DNA from: Tetrapyrgos nigripes
Taxonomy: Eukaryota > Basidiomycota > Agaricomycetes > Agaricales > Campanellaceae
Direction of reading: 5' to 3'
Assembly: GCA_013368315.1 (NCBI GenBank)
Contig: JAACJM010000011.1
Location: 248,001 to 312,000, forward strand
Length of the DNA stretch: 64,000 bases
Shown one piece after another: positions 22,496 through 35,684 of this stretch. Under the pieces are notes generated by a model. The model made no database searches, was not told where the DNA came from, and saw nothing but the letters and a program-made list of their open reading frames with translations. The position numbers and the translations under genes were made by a program. How positions within the stretch are numbered: position 1 is the stretch's first letter; every line of letters starts with the position of its first letter.

Positions 22496-22503
22496 AATAT
22501 AAG
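22496..22503 (+). promoter_or_regulatory. TATA-like element of the second P450 gene
   Basis: AATATAAG lies about 45 bp upstream of the ATG at 22545, similar in spacing to the TATA box of the first copy. A G-rich run lies just upstream at 22466-22478. Confidence 0.4.
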
Positions 22504-22544
22504 AACCAACCAATCGATTAATTCAGGACAACTCTCACTTTTTC

Positions 22545-24791
22545 ATGCTGACCATGATTTACGAAGGCACCGGGTTTCCGGTACTTGTCAGCTTACTTAT
22601 AATCGCCCTGGCTATTCTTTATCTTCAAGGAAATCGAGGCCCACTACCTCCTGGTCCTCCTCGTCTGCCTATTGTCGGAAATCTCAAGTATCTAACGGTG
22701 CTGGGAAAGCCCAGGCCATGGCATCTCTTCTATCAATTTGCACAACAATACGGTAAGCTGCCTTCTAGAATCGCTGAATCTTAGCTGAGAATCATCTTTC
22801 ATCCATCAGGACCCTTGACATACCTCGAGCTCCTTGGCAAGCCTGTCGTCATTATTAGCAGCGCGAAAGCCGCCACAGAATTACTAGACCGTCGGGCTAG
22901 TAATTATTCTAGACCTCATATGGTTGTAGGAGGTGAGTATCTATCTGGCAATCTGAACTTTGCTATATCAAACGGTGATATGTAAGTGCAATCCTATTCG
23001 TGAATTTGATCTGAAGCTTAAAGAAAAACGTTCTCCACATTTACAGCTGGCGGAGGATGCGGCGAGCGAGCCAAGCGCAACTAGGCGTGAAGACTTTAAT
23101 CAGATTCCAGGATATCCAGACGGATGAAGGGGTTCTGTTTGCGTACGAGATGTTAACTCAGCCAGAGAAGCGGAAAGAAAATATTCTTAGGTGCAGTCTT
23201 CCCAATAAATTTTCTATCCTGACGTTTATAGCCATACTCTAATTTGCAGAGTCACAGCTTCGGTGATCTTATCTATCCTGTACGACCAACCTCCTCTGCG
23301 GTCCCTGGATGATCCATCTGTGCGTTTGATGGATAAATATGCGGATAAGATGCATAAGGCGGCACAACCTGGCACATATCTTGTTGAAATACTGCCAGTT
23401 CTGAAGTACCTGCCCACATTTTTTGCACCATGGAAGAAGAGCGCCAAAAAGGACTTTCAAGCCTTCTCGTCGATGTTTTTACGTAAGTATGAAGTAGTGA
23501 AGGACAGAATGGTAGGTTTACTCTTTTCGTCTGCAATGTGTATTGACGAACTTTGGTCGTAGCTTTCTGGAGAACAAAGGCCAAGCCTCTGTGCAATGTT
23601 GACGGAATCAGCATCACGTCACGAGCTGAATGATCTTGAATCGGCTTGGGCGGCAGCGATCCTCTAGTAAGTTGTGACAAGTATGTCTCCTGCCGCGCAT
23701 CAGTTATTTACGTTCGCTACGGAATGGGGTGCACAGCGGTACTGCTTATGATAGCGTAAGTGTGCAAGTTATACCACCCCGGCGACTATTTATGGACTTC
23801 TGCTGAAATATAGACTTCTGCAAGTCTTGCCTGGTTCTTCCTCATCATGATCCAATTCCCCCACATTCAACGAAAGGCTCAAGAGGAGATTGACACGGTA
23901 ATTGGTCGATCTCGTTTGCCTTCCTTCTCCGATATGGATCATCTCCCCTACATTTGCGCCCTCATACGAGAAGTGAGTTTATACTTGATCTTAAAGAGTT
24001 TGAGTTAGCACCTAGCTTGTTCTATCAGATGTTGCGATGGAGACCTCCTGCTCCCTTCGGTGTTGTTTATCAATCTGTTAAGGTGGGTGTTCACCAGAAA
24101 AGTGGTCGAGGGACGCTGAGATCACTGACGAATCAGTCGGTGGATTGAAATACAGGACGATTACTTCGATGGCCAAATAATTCCAGGGGGATCACTGTGT
24201 ATCCCTAATATTTGGTAAGAAATTTCTATGGTTGAATGGTTCCAAGTTCATTCATCAAAATTGTTTCACCAGGACCATCAACCGCGATCCACAGATTTAT
24301 GGCGCAGACGCTAATGAATTTCGACCCGAAAGACATCTGACTCCAGATGGGAAGAGGCTGAAGGACGAAAAAGAAGAAAGTCACTTCACATTTGGTTTTG
24401 GGAAAAGGTCAGCACTTTGCTGCGAACGTTCAGTGATAGCGTACCCACATGGAATCAAATTCTAGGATATGCATTGGAAGATACTTTGCTAACAAAGCCC
24501 TTTTCATTGATATCACCATGATACTATGGGGAATGTCAATCAAGCCTTCGCCGAACGATTCTGGACAGATCGTTATACCTAGTACTTCAGAGGATGTCGG
24601 AGAAGGATTCATATCGTAAGTCGTCCTTATGAGCCACATTTGCAGGCAGGTTCTAGGCTGATTTTATTCAATATATCAGACTCCCTCCTCCTTTTGAATG
24701 TAGATGCGAACCTCGATTTGCGGGTGTTGAGGCAACTCTGAAGCAAGCTCATGATGCGGTCCTTTTGGGCCATATGATGGCTGAAGTGTAG
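22545..24791 (+). CDS. Cytochrome P450 (tandem paralogue 2), 12 exons
   Basis: Exons: 22545-22752, 22810-22981, 23047-23190, 23250-23511, 23563-23666, 23737-23755, 23814-23972, 24029-24082, 24156-24214, 24273-24407, 24466-24615 and 24680-24791. They total 1578 nt, giving 525 aa in frame. Exon sizes (144, 104, 19, 159, 54 and 59 nt internally) repeat those of the first copy exactly, which proves recent duplication. It has an N-terminal anchor, LPPGPPRLPIVGN, an I-helix region ending YGTAYDSTSASLAW, ExxR in LIREMLRWRP, and the haem loop FGFGKRICIG with Cys441. The family role is that of an ER monooxygenase; the substrate is unknown. The P450 fragments at 39-40 kb and 57-59 kb resemble this copy more than the first. 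Confidence 0.92.
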
Positions 24792-25820
24792 TAATACAAG
24801 GATGATGTTGCAGAGTACGCGGGCATGGATGTACATAAAATATGAATACTGTTAAAACCTTGTACATCACACAAAAGTATGTCCTATTGTAATTGCATTT
24901 TGGACATTATATCAGACCATGGTCCGATGCAATCAGATTAGAATCACTAAAATCCAGTTAGAACCCAGATCCAATGTGGATAGAACTGGGCTGGGATCTT
25001 TATAGCAATTATAATAGACCGTCATTATGTGTGATGTAGGCAGAGGCGTTGAAAGGGCAGTTCTGTCGACGCAAGTTTGAAAAAAAACGTTACATAGATA
25101 CGTCAAAAATAGAGAAAAAGACATACTGCGTTGTTTCCTCCATTGAGAATGGTATTCTCAGATTTGTTACTGTGAAGTAACTTGAAGCTCTTCAGCGTCA
25201 TCCCCTTCCTTGGAATAGACGATGAAGTTGGTGGCCTTGGCATTTGTCATGGGTAGTTCCCCAATCCTCATAGACTCCTAGCTATACTCACCCTTACTCC
25301 TTGCTCCTTTAACGTCTCCTGTTCTATTCTTGTACATACTACTCCTTTTAGTACATGTGTAAATACTTGTACACTCATAGTGGTTCATTAGCCTTATCAA
25401 CTCTCTTTATGCCTTCATTCATGGCCTAAGGCGCCTTGCTATATGAGTCCATCTACGGTTCACGAGACTCTTAGCCTGGTCCCTTACAGCATTCTTCATG
25501 CGCTCAGGAAGGGGAAGTCGGAATTTCGGTTGAAGTTATTGCCTTGTCTCGATGATACCGTTCAAACGTCAACTTTGGACTTGCTGGAAGTGGGCCAGCA
25601 GATTGCCGCTGGCAGGTACGAATCCATTCTACTTTCTTTTAGCTTTCAATGGCTTAATAACTGGTGTAGCACTGGCGAATTCATAAAATAAAAGCAGCAA
25701 TGCCATACATACTTGGAAAAAGCACAGAACCTAACAGACTTGTTGTCCGGCCTGCAGCTGACTCCTCATGCATTAGTAGTAAGAGGATAGTAACAGTATG
25801 TGTCTTTGGTGAAGTGCTGA
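24792..25820. other. Spacer between P450 pair and transposon nest
   Basis: No gene recognised. An 82 aa frame at 25443-25691 has no domain. The first ~80 bp (3' flank of the P450) recurs, inverted, at 40245-40345. Confidence 0.4.
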
Positions 25821-25822
25821 AG

Positions 25823-26050
25823 TTGCGCTTGTAAGAAAAGAGTACTCATAAGTAAAGGTACTCAGGTTCACACAATGTAGTGGGAACAACTGTATTAAGT
25901 AGACTACAATGCCTGTAAGAAAAGAGTACTCGTAAGTAAAGGTACTGTAGTAAATACAATGAAGTTAGTTATAAGTATATGAAAAGATAGGTATAAGGGA
26001 GACACCTCAGGTTCATACAACATAGTGGGAACAACTGAGGTGTGTCAGAC
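25823..26050. repeat. Short direct repeats within a probable LTR
   Basis: GTAAGAAAAGAGTACTC occurs at about 25832 and 25917. AGTGGGAACAACTG occurs twice (near 25880 and 26024), each in a repeated context. This suggests an internally duplicated LTR belonging to the copia remnant that follows. Confidence 0.5.
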
Positions 26051-26287
26051 AAGATCATACAGTATATGTGAGGCCTGGCATGTACAGATCAAATACACGA
26101 CCAAATAGATGGGTGGCGGACACGGAGGGAGGTAACGACAATAGGGAAAAGGAATAGGAGAAAATATAAAAGGAAATTGCTTGTTATAGATGTAGGGACT
26201 CATTTCTTCAACACTCCCCCTGAGTGCCTATGTCTCACCCTATAATGACAATGGATCGTTTCTTCAGCACCTCCTGGTGCCTACATT

Positions 26288-26870
26288 TCAACCCATGGTC
26301 AATCCCAACTCCTCCACAAATTTATCCAATGCCGGTCTGGACAATGACTTTGTCATAAGGTCTGCGATATTGTCTTTGGTAGGAATGTAACAGAATTCCA
26401 ACTCCTTGGCCCTGACAGTGTCTCGGATCCACGCCCATGAGGTATCAAAATGCTTCATGTGTCCATGCTTTGTAGTTGCCTCAGTCAACAAAATAGAGCT
26501 GGTATTGTCTACAAAAATGGTGAAAGGATACATCTTCTCCATCCCAACACCTTTTAGATATTTCACCATCCACTCTGCCTGTTTCCCTGCATTTACCATT
26601 GATAAATATTCTGCCTCTGTTGTAGACAATGTGACCACCTTCTGCTTTGAGGATGCCCATGAGACTGCTCCCCCTGCAATCATGAAGACATAACCCATCG
26701 TTGACTTGCAAATTGTGAAGTGTCTGCATATCCAATTGGCTTGAGCTTGTCTTCCAACTCCCCCTGACAATGACGGTATGTGAGCTGATAGCTGGTGTAA
26801 AGCCTATGCCTTTCCTTAACTCTTTCTGACCTCTTCTTTTCTGACTCTTCCCTTTCATTCCATTTCATTT
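26288..26870 (-). mobile_element. Ty1/copia retrotransposon remnant (RNase H end)
   Basis: The minus frame carries the copia RNase H signature: GYVFMIAGGAVSWASSKQ, then STTEAEYLSMVNAGKQ, FVDNTSSILL, a KHFDTSWAWIRD segment (copia: KHIDIRYHFIRE), the ADLMTKSLSRP tail and a stop at 26288. The upstream part (26680-26870) is frame-shifted, and integrase and most of the reverse transcriptase are missing. A purine run on the minus strand (GGGGGAGTG near 26214-26222) is a good polypurine tract, so the LTR should begin there and run toward 25.8 kb. Clearly a dead 5'-truncated copy. Confidence 0.85.
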
Positions 26871-27897
26871 CCGATTCATTTCCAATTCATATACTAACCA
26901 GACAGCTCGCATTCATACCTCTCACCTTTCCGTTTCATATCTCGTAGCACCATGTGCTCCCCTTCCTTTTCTTTCCAAAGGGTTTCCACATAATGATAGC
27001 AAATTGTCATGAACCCTTGAGCTGGGCTAGCCTCTTGATGCTGAATGGGCTCGTTGATGAGGGGAAAATGCCCCAGGAGGAGTCTGGAACCTAGGGGTGG
27101 CTTCGGTGAGAGGGAGTGACACTACTCACCCACTAACCCTAAGCATACAAGACCAACAATCTGAGCTGCTGGCAGATCAATCTACACACCTGTATGGCAA
27201 CTGAGATGACAACAAGAAACTAGATCAAGGAGAACAACAATGGATGATGAATGTAGAACGAGAATCCCTTTAAAGGATATGAGACGACCATGACTCCTGA
27301 GAGAGTCATTGTAGTAGGGTATTCTGTGAGGTTTGGACATTGTTTGTACATGTTTGTCATTAGCTTTAGGTCTAGTAGTGCCTTGTAGGTCAACAGGAGA
27401 ATGACACAAGACATCATCATCATCTAGTCATCATCACTGCTGGCTACGCCATCTTGGTGACGAGAGCATGATTCTAGACCACATGCATATGAAGCATGAC
27501 AATATGAAAAACCATCGAAAAACCAAACTGACAAAATAGCTAACAGACCACGAGACAGTAGAGGCTGCTTCCTTCCAAACAAATCCGTACCAACCACTTC
27601 AGCCACACTCTCAACCGAATCGTCAATAACAGAATCATCGCTTACAGAATCATCACGAGACAGCTCAGTATCTGCTGCTGATAGCCACATTCCATCTGCA
27701 GATAGCCACACACTATCCAATGCAGAACATCAGACGCCACCCACTTTGCCACCACCCAGTGAAGAACAGCACAGTAAACAGCCAACCAAAACTTGGGTAG
27801 AGTATGTCTACCGCATCAGAAACCAGCTCATACACCCCTCAGCACCCCAGTCACGCTTTCCCTCTTGCACACTGACACCAGAAACAGAACCAGCAAT
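26871..27897. other. Non-coding transposon-nest spacer and gypsy leader
   Basis: No gene or recognisable domain. The stretch before the gypsy gag start should contain the 5' LTR and primer binding site, but no pair of long terminal repeats could be matched by eye. Confidence 0.35.
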
Positions 27898-29007
27898 ATG
27901 ACTACAGCCATCCCGAAGTTTATGGGAGAGACAGACGAGAAGCTGAACCCATTAGACTTCTTGCGAGATGCTGAACTATACATGATAGGATACAATGTAC
28001 CAGAAGAGAGAAAGGGAAAGAAGATGCACCTCTTCTTCAAAGCAGGTAGCCAGGCTGACACCTGGTATAAAGAGTTGGGTGAGGAAAAGAAATCCAACTG
28101 GGACACCTTCTCAGACGAGTTCCTGAAGGAGTTCCCACCCCCAGAAGTCACTAAACCCACGTTGTCCGACTGCAGGAAGGAGTTGCTTGCTCTATGAATC
28201 ACCTGGGCAGAATTAGGAGTGAGGGACGAAGATACAAAGGAGTGGACCCACCAATGTTTTGCTTGTCATTTACTAGACATCGCCAAGGCTGCTGGGATTG
28301 CAGACTCAGCCTCTGACATAGTATCAGTGCACAAGAACCTCCTGAAAGTGCTGAGGAGGAATGTCACAGCGGAAGCCAAAAATTGGCAGGAATACACAGA
28401 CACAATCAAGGCTGTGGGGGTCCAAACCATCAAAGACACAAAGGAGGATGAAGATAGGTTGAGGAAGATGGAAGAGCAGAGTGTTTGACAACTGTCAATG
28501 CCGGAAACTCCCAGTAAACCCTTGGCCAGGGCTTTCGCCAACATGCAAATTTCTTCACCTCCACCAGCACTCCCATTCGCTAGGAGGCCAGCTGTAAGCT
28601 GCTTCACAGAGGTGCAGAAAGCCACACTATGCACCAACCTAGCCACCTACGTTCAACACCCCAATACTCTGCAGGGTGTGAATGACTGGAAGAATGACAT
28701 CAGACAATTCCACCTGAAACATGGCACCAAAGTCACCTTCAATGAAACAATGTCCTACCCATATGCACCAGGAACACTCATACCAGGATTGGGAGAGTGT
28801 TTAAAATGCAGGAAGAGTTGGCACAGAAAGGATATACCATGCACATTGCCTAGTGAAATCATGCCAACTGAAGAAGACTGGAGGGCATTCATACAAAGGG
28901 AATTGGGGAGAACCAATGCAATTAGAGTCAATGTGGTAGATAGTGCAGATATAGAAGACATTTTTGCTGGCTTCAATCCGGGAAATGGGGAAGGGTCAAC
29001 AGAGTAA
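27898..29007 (+). pseudogene. gypsy gag, two in-frame stops
   Basis: One continuous frame from the ATG at 27898 (MTTAIPKFMGETDEKLNPL) to 29007, broken only by TGA codons at 28195 and 28486. The capsid-like part includes FFKAGSQADTWYKEL and SNWDTFSDEFLKEFPPP. The C-terminal part has CLKCRKSWHRKDIPC (CX2CX4HX5C), a variant zinc knuckle. Both stops could come from single base changes. The frame is otherwise undamaged, so decay is recent in this part. Confidence 0.75.
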
Positions 29008-29018
29008 ACGGCAGCTGT

Positions 29019-32000
29019 GTGACCCAGGTTATGGACCCTTTCTTGAACAGTGATTGTGATCATGTATCTGAAAATGATATTATTAATGTGCATCCTGTGG
29101 AAAGTGTACTAAGCTGTGCAAGCAAACCATCCAACACGTCAGTTGAACTAGTGGATGAAAACAAACAAACAGCATGGGTGTCAGCATTGGTTGATGACGG
29201 GGCTATGGCAGCCTGTATGGATGTAGAAATCTATAATAAATTGCGTCAAAAGATCAGTGGTTGGGGCATATCAACCAAAGTCATGTGCATGTTGGATGGT
29301 TGTATGATACCCTCAATCGTAAGTTGGAAAGGGATAGTGCAGGTAAAGGGTCTGGAGGTTGAAGGGTCATTTGAGGTTTTTGATAGTAGAGGGAGCTGGG
29401 ATTTGCTATTTGGGAAACCATTACTACAACACTTCAAGGCCACCCACAAATATGAAAACGACACCATCCAAGTGAAAGTAGGGAAGGAGTCAAGAACAAT
29501 ATTCAAGAAAGGTCTGGGGAAGAAAAATGATCCAGGTGAGAAAGCCTTTGCAGTAACAATAGAAGAAGTAGAGGATAAAGAAAAGGCAGCCGAAAGGAAG
29601 TGTGAAGTTCTGCAAGGAGAACTACATCGGACACTGATATTAGAGGAGGTGGCAGATTCACAGGCGGAAGGGTATCTGAATCAGATGACTAAGCCGAATG
29701 GCGATGCGTGTAATGTAAATGGGGTATCTGCATTACCAGATACCCTGGGGACAGGGAAGTCCCTCAATACCCATTTGAAAAAGAAGAAGAGATACCCACT
29801 TATCACTCTACACAGGAAACCAGAAAATCATCAACACCATACTCCTTCATATTTGAAACACCACAGGAACAAGAAACGAGACAGAGATGCAAATTATCAG
29901 AGAGGCTGAAGCAATGGAGTGAGGAAAGGAAGGCTGAGTGGAGACGAGATAGAAGGAGCCGTGGTTGAAGCATGGGCCAGATGAGATATCAATGGGGAAG
30001 AGGTTGGAATACTGTGGCAGAAATGAAACAAGCTTTTATTAAACTCAAGCATTTGCGAAGGCATGAAAACATACTGGGGGGTAGTGACAAACCACCCTCC
30101 AGGGGAGTTCCCAATGTCAATGATTCCAGTTCCAAAGACAATGCTAACCAGTCCATCCTGACAGGTGATAACACGCCATTTATACATTTCGTCAAACCAG
30201 GTGAAGCAGTAGACTATTCACCTGGATCTGACATTATACCTGAAGCTCTGGATAGTGACATGTTGAATGGATCAGTGCTCACCCGAAATGATGGCAAAAG
30301 GGGAGCCTTTATCTTGGAACACGTGTGAGAAGTATTGAAGTTGGTGAAAATAGGGAATGATTTGGAACCAGAGGAACATTGTCAAGTGGAGGAGTTAATT
30401 GCAGAATATGCAGACTGCTTCACACTCTCAGTTAGTGAAGTATGTCCAGTCAAAGGGGCAGTGCATACACTGAAGATGCAGACAAAGACAGGACAGAAGC
30501 ACCTGACACCGCCACAAAGAGACTATTTACATGGGAAACTGGATGAATTACTCACAGCAGGCATCATTCAGCATGTAAAACCAGATGACGTCAAGTGTGT
30601 TTCACCAACCACTTTAGCAAAGAAGGCCCACGAGAAAGGAGGATTATCATTAGAGGAACTGCAACACCACATCAACGACCAGTGTGTAGCAGCTGGATTG
30701 CCATCACATTTCCAGGATCTACCCCCATGACCCGAAACAAGCAAAATTCCACCCCAAGATGACTCCATGAAACCACTGAAATGGAGGATCTGTCAAAATT
30801 TTGCTGAAGTCAATAAACATACAGAAATCATGCCAATGCCCCAAGGCGACATCAGAACCAAGCAGCAAGCTCTCAGTGGCCACAGATACCTGTCCTTCTT
30901 CGACTTTGCCTCAGGTTTCTACGCAGTAGAGGTCGCACCAGAGTCCAGACCATACACTGCATTTTACATCGAAGGCAGGGGCTACTTTTGGTATATCCAT
31001 ATGCCATTTGGACTCACAGGTGCCCCATCAACTTTCGCACACTTAACAGTTGAGAATCTGAGCGACCTATTACGAGACGGTACCATCGAGCTTTTTGTGG
31101 ACGATGGTGGAACTGCGGCAAACACCTTTGGGGAGATGATGGGGAAATTAAGGAGAATCTTTGAGCGAGTTCGGGAAAGGGATCTATCATTATCTGCAGC
31201 CAAATCCTAGTTCTTCGTTTCCAAGGGCATCTTCACAGGTGCCAAAGTAAACAACAATGGAGTCACAATGGATCCAGCGAAACTCACTGCCATTGTCAAC
31301 TGGCCAGTCCCAGATGACGCATTACATTTGTCTTCTTTTCTTGGGTTGACAGGGCACTTCCGTGATCTAGTCAAAGGTTATGTGAGAAAGGAAGGACCAT
31401 TACGAGACCTACTAAAGGAGGTTAACATACCCAAAGGAGCTGGAAAGAGTGCTTGGAGAACTGCAATGTCAGCCCACAAATTAAAGGATAAGTGGGGAGA
31501 AAAGCATGCAAAGGTGTTCGTGGAGTTGAAAGCAGCATTAACATCGGAACCAGTGTTAAAGGCTCCACAGTGGGATGGTTCAAACTTTATTGTTACCTCA
31601 GACAGATGCAAAGAAGGGTTCGCAGCAGTACTGTCACAATGGATGAAGGTGAAGAAGAAAGACGGAACCTTCACAGAGAAGCAGTTCCCCATTGCCTTTA
31701 CCTCCAAACACACCTCAACATCAGAACACCGTTACAAGCCATTTTTGCTTGAATTCACAGCCCTAAAGTTCAGTCTTGACAAGTTTTCGGACGTCATTTG
31801 GGGATTCCTGGTAGAAATTTACGAGATGTTCTCAACAACAGAGAACTGAACGCAGCTCATGCCCGCTGGTGTGACGGTATCATGTCTTATTGTATTGTGG
31901 GAGAATGAATGTGGTCACAGATGGGCTGAGCAGGAAATGGGAAGGTAAACCAAGGGAGGACAGAGATGGTAGTCAGTGGATGGTTTCAGAAGATTGGGAA

Positions 32001-32839
32001 GTGAGCAGGGGGTTGATTAACAATGTTTGCCATGTGGAGGAGCAATTAAGCAAATACGAAGACATGAAAGAAAGATTCAAAGAAGAGCAGATGTTCGTGG
32101 AGGTTATAGAGGCACTGGAGGGTCTACAATTGGCTAGATCTTATGAGCAACAATGTAGGGCCAGACATAGGGCAGAAGGTTACATGATCGACAACAAAAG
32201 TAGAAAGCTATGGCATGTGGGCAGTTCCAAAAGCATCCATGCATGGACCAAGGTGGAATGTGTATTGTGGAAAGAAGCAGTGACATTGGTGAGAAAAGAA
32301 CATGAACAGGGAGGACATTTTGGAAGAGATCTAGTAAAGGTCGCGCTACTAGATAAGTTGTGGTGCCTGGGATTAGGCAAAGCAATCATGGAAGGCATTA
32401 AAGGATGTGGGCGCTGCACGAATTTTGGTGTGTCCCACCTAAATTCACTATTGGAACCAATCCCGTTGGCACCCACTAGAACTGCTAGTCGGTGACTATC
32501 TATCCATGTCCAAAGGGAAGGGGGGTTGGAACCAGCTCGGAGTGTACATTGACGCATTTTCGCAACACGTATGGGTCTTTAAGTTTAAAAAGAAAGGCTC
32601 AGTGAAAACAACACTGGAAAGTTTGAATGAAATATGTCAGCTGTACACCAAGCCTGATACCTTCATGTCCGACAACGGATCTCACTTCAAGAACCAAGAA
32701 GTGGCCAAGTTCTGCAAAAAACACAGCATTAACCATAGGTTCATGCCAGCCTACTCTGCTTGGGTTAACAGCCTAGTCGAAGGCACCAACAGACTACTGC
32801 TGCACATCCTGAAGCACCTCATAGCACCAGACCTCAATG
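29019..32839 (+). pseudogene. gypsy pol, multiple frameshifts
   Basis: The protease-like segment has ALVDDGAMAACM, with DDG where retropepsins have DTG or DSG, and a downstream WDLLFGKPLL. The reverse transcriptase has PMPQGDIRTKQQALSGHRYLSF-type text, MPFGLTGAPSTFA and LFVDDGG as the catalytic box. RNase H follows with VTSDRCKEGFAAVLSQW. The integrase zinc-binding part (HEQGGHFGRD...GCGRC) and core (YIDAFSQHVWVF, SDNGSHFKN, LVEGTN) are in two further frames. A stop at 31208-31210 cuts the RT C-terminus. Not translatable as one product. Confidence 0.8.
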
Positions 32840-35684
32840 TAGGGTACGTGGCATAACCCTGCCAATTTGCCATCATGGCAGGTGCTGGCACATAAGTTGA
32901 GATTTGTGTATGGCAGATGCTGGCAGATGTTGACCACTACTATCATCTTTCTACCCTTTCAAACCACTCGAAACTACGTTTTCACCTATTACTATCAACT
33001 ACATCCTGTATTAGACTGCTACTAATGCTAATTTCGTCATTATTGGCTATTGCCTTACCACGTGGCTTTTTTTTCAGCGAGATTTCGCTTCTCCAGTCCA
33101 CGCTCACTCAAAATGTCTGCCCCCGGAAAGCCTAAAGACTGTCTCGCTGCCAAATACTTCATTCAACGTCAGAAAGTAGGCAATAAAAGTGGCCAGTACC
33201 TTCACGAGTGTAGTTTCTGTCATACCGAACTCGAGCATCGTGACAACAAGCTCCTCAAGCACTTGAGCAGCCCCAAAAAATGTCCTGGAGTACCATCTGA
33301 TGTCCGTAAAGAAGCAAACAGGGCCCTGATGGCAAAGACAGGGGTTACTGCAGATGCTCTCAATAACCTGGGACTCCCAAAGCCAAAGGAGGATCCAGCT
33401 GCTACCAGTGAGGAGATTGGGATTTCTATTGAAGGAGAGGGAACAGGGGAAGGAAGGGCCGTGGTCAAGAAGAGAAAGGGGCCGAAGGGTACAATGTTGG
33501 ACTTGTATGTAGACTATGGGATGTCAAAGGAGGCAATTCGTGATGTGCATGTAAAATTATTCAGGTGCGTACTAACCTCTGTCATTCCAGCTATTTACTC
33601 ATCTCTCCTCAGATATATTGTCCATGGGAGAACCTCCTTCACATCTCCAGAGAATCCTTTCTTCCTGGCCTTCTGCAATTCAATCCGGCCTTCGTATATA
33701 CCTCCAACGTCCTATGTCTTGAGGAATACAATTTTTGATGGGGAATTTGCATGGGTGCACATTGCAGAATGCGGATGGTTGAAGGAGAGAAAGTGCCATA
33801 CTATACTTCATGATGGTTGGGAAGATAAAGCGGGTCGTGCACTTGGTGGGACTGTTGCTGCAAATAACAAGACATCGCCTGTCGTCTTATGCCTAGAAGA
33901 CATGACAGCAGATCGAGCTTCTGCAGATCGCCATGTCCAATCTATCAAAGTTGGAATTGAAAAGATGGAGCTGGATGTGAAGACCATCATTGCTGTGACG
34001 ACGGACAATCCTACTGTGATGCAAGCGGCACGAAGAAAGATGGAAGAGTACTATTGGATTCTCGTGAGTAATTTTTATAAGACTCATTCAATACTGCCAT
34101 TAACCTTCTATATAGACATTCCCGTGTTCTCTACATGGATTAAACACCATTATTGGGAAGATCGTGTCTTATGAACCATTCAAACGGATTCTTATGGGCA
34201 CTGCACGATTTGTCTCCTATTTCAATGGCTCACATTTCTGGGGAGGTCAACTTGAGTTCGCTGCAAAGGCTTTGGGAATCAAATGTGGTCTCGAAACAAA
34301 GACGGATACACGTTGGTACAGCCTTTCTAAGCAAGGTTTGAGTGTAGAAGAGCATAAGTACGTTCTCCTATTTTATAAATGAATAGCTCTAATATCATTA
34401 CGCATATAGGAGGCCTTCTCGACATGTCTGCATACATGAAGACACAACAAAAAAAACGAATGGCTATTCACCAGTTGCAGCTGATATCGTTCACCTCGTT
34501 CTTCACGACGATACTTTTTGGGACTGGCTCAATCAGCTTCTCCGAGTCATCAAGCCACTTGTCGACGCCATCGGAAACCTCGAGGCACGGGATACCAACC
34601 TTGCTGACTGTATGCTCGAGCTTATCCGTTGTGCCCATCACATGAACAAGCTTGTTTTTGAGCCGGACGACATGCGAAGGCTGTTTTCAATCGCGAGTTC
34701 ATCGCCATGAACACGGACAAGCACTCGCTAGCTCTCTTCCTTCATCTAATGTGTCATAAACTTGCTGTTCATGCAACTGTGAAAGGTCGTACTCTTCTTG
34801 ACCTGAAGCGCACAAATGGAGGTGGGATGGAGTACGAGCTCATAAACTTGCAGATGACATGGAACATTATTTCCATTGTCGTGCACCATTCACTGGCCAT
34901 GCCAAAGATGGATTGTCTTGGTGGGAGAATCTTGCTATTGACGCAAATGATCACCCCATCAAGACTTTAGCTATCACATTATTCGAGGTTGTGCCTCATG
35001 CCGCAGATGTGGAGCGTCTATTTTCAGATCTAGGAGCTATTCAAGGCGATTTACGGACTCGATTGAGTGTTGAGCACTCAGAGGAACTTGGAATGATGCG
35101 CTCTCATTACAACGCCACACTTGTGGACCAGGGTCTTCGTCGTCGTTACTGCCATGGTCATATGCACACCAAGAATGAGTCTGGAATCAATTCAGACACA
35201 CTTGGTAGTTTGAAAACTAACTTTTTATATGGTTCTCAGACTTCGCCAATTGAAGTACCAGATGGAGAAGACTCTCACGCAGACCTTGTTGCTGATCCTG
35301 TATCCTCAATCACGAGTTCTGACGTTGACCAGGCTTTTGCTAGGCTTGCAGAGGAAGCTAAGGAAGCGCAGGAGCTTCCTTTGGAGCCGGAAATTGAGGG
35401 TCAGACTATTACAGCGGCAGAGCAGTTCGATGAAAAGGAATTGGAGCGGATTAATAAAGGCTTAGGTCCAGAGTCTTTTCAGGATAATGTTTCTATCCAT
35501 GTCGGTGATGCAGGGGGCTCATCGGAATGGTCCATAGATAGTATTTTGTCCGCTAACTAGTGTATTCTTCGAAAATTTAACTAAATCTGATCTGCCGTTC
35601 TGCCACCAAATTGCCAGACCTGGCATGTGCCTCTGCTATCTGCCAGGCATGCCAAAGGCCGAAATAATTTTGCCATATACCCTA
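32840..35684 (+). mobile_element. hAT DNA transposon inserted in gypsy integrase
   Basis: Imperfect terminal inverted repeats: TAGGGTACGTGGCATAA at 32840 and the complement of a run beginning TAGGGTATATGGCAAAA at 35684. Further short GGCA/TGCC-rich inverted motifs lie inside both ends. hAT elements usually start with TAGGG or CAGGG. The flanking 8 bp do not match as a target-site duplication, so one end may have been rearranged. It encodes a hAT transposase. Confidence 0.75.
33113..35560 (+). pseudogene. hAT transposase, spliced, with late frameshifts
   Basis: It starts at ATG 33113, with a BED-type zinc finger (CSFCHTELEHRDNKLLKHL...C). Two clean introns (about 33564-33611 and 34063-34116) join to the catalytic region with HDGWEDKAGRALGG, TTDNPTVMQAARRK, FPCSLHGLNTIIGK and TKTDTRWYS. 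A third intron ends near 34410. The C-terminal dimerisation domain is clear (WWENLAIDANDHPIKTLA, EVVPHAADVERLFSDL, MRSHYNATL), ending at 35560. Frame breaks near 34675 and 34815, with a few residues apparently lost, separate the catalytic and dimerisation parts. Probably inactive but not old. Confidence 0.8.

Larger units (their letters stand above)
27898..32839 (+). mobile_element. Decayed Ty3/gypsy retrotransposon
   Basis: The order gag, protease, reverse transcriptase, RNase H, integrase identifies the gypsy superfamily. Frames change near 29010, 29900, 31860 and 32495, and several single in-frame stops interrupt the rest. The 3' end is missing: a hAT element starts at 32840 within the integrase frame and gypsy sequence does not resume after it. 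No LTRs were identified. Confidence 0.85.

Noticed and set aside
19951..24791. Secondary-metabolite gene cluster
   Set aside because: Only P450s are adjacent. No terpene synthase, PKS, NRPS, methyltransferase or transporter was seen, and the second side is transposon DNA.
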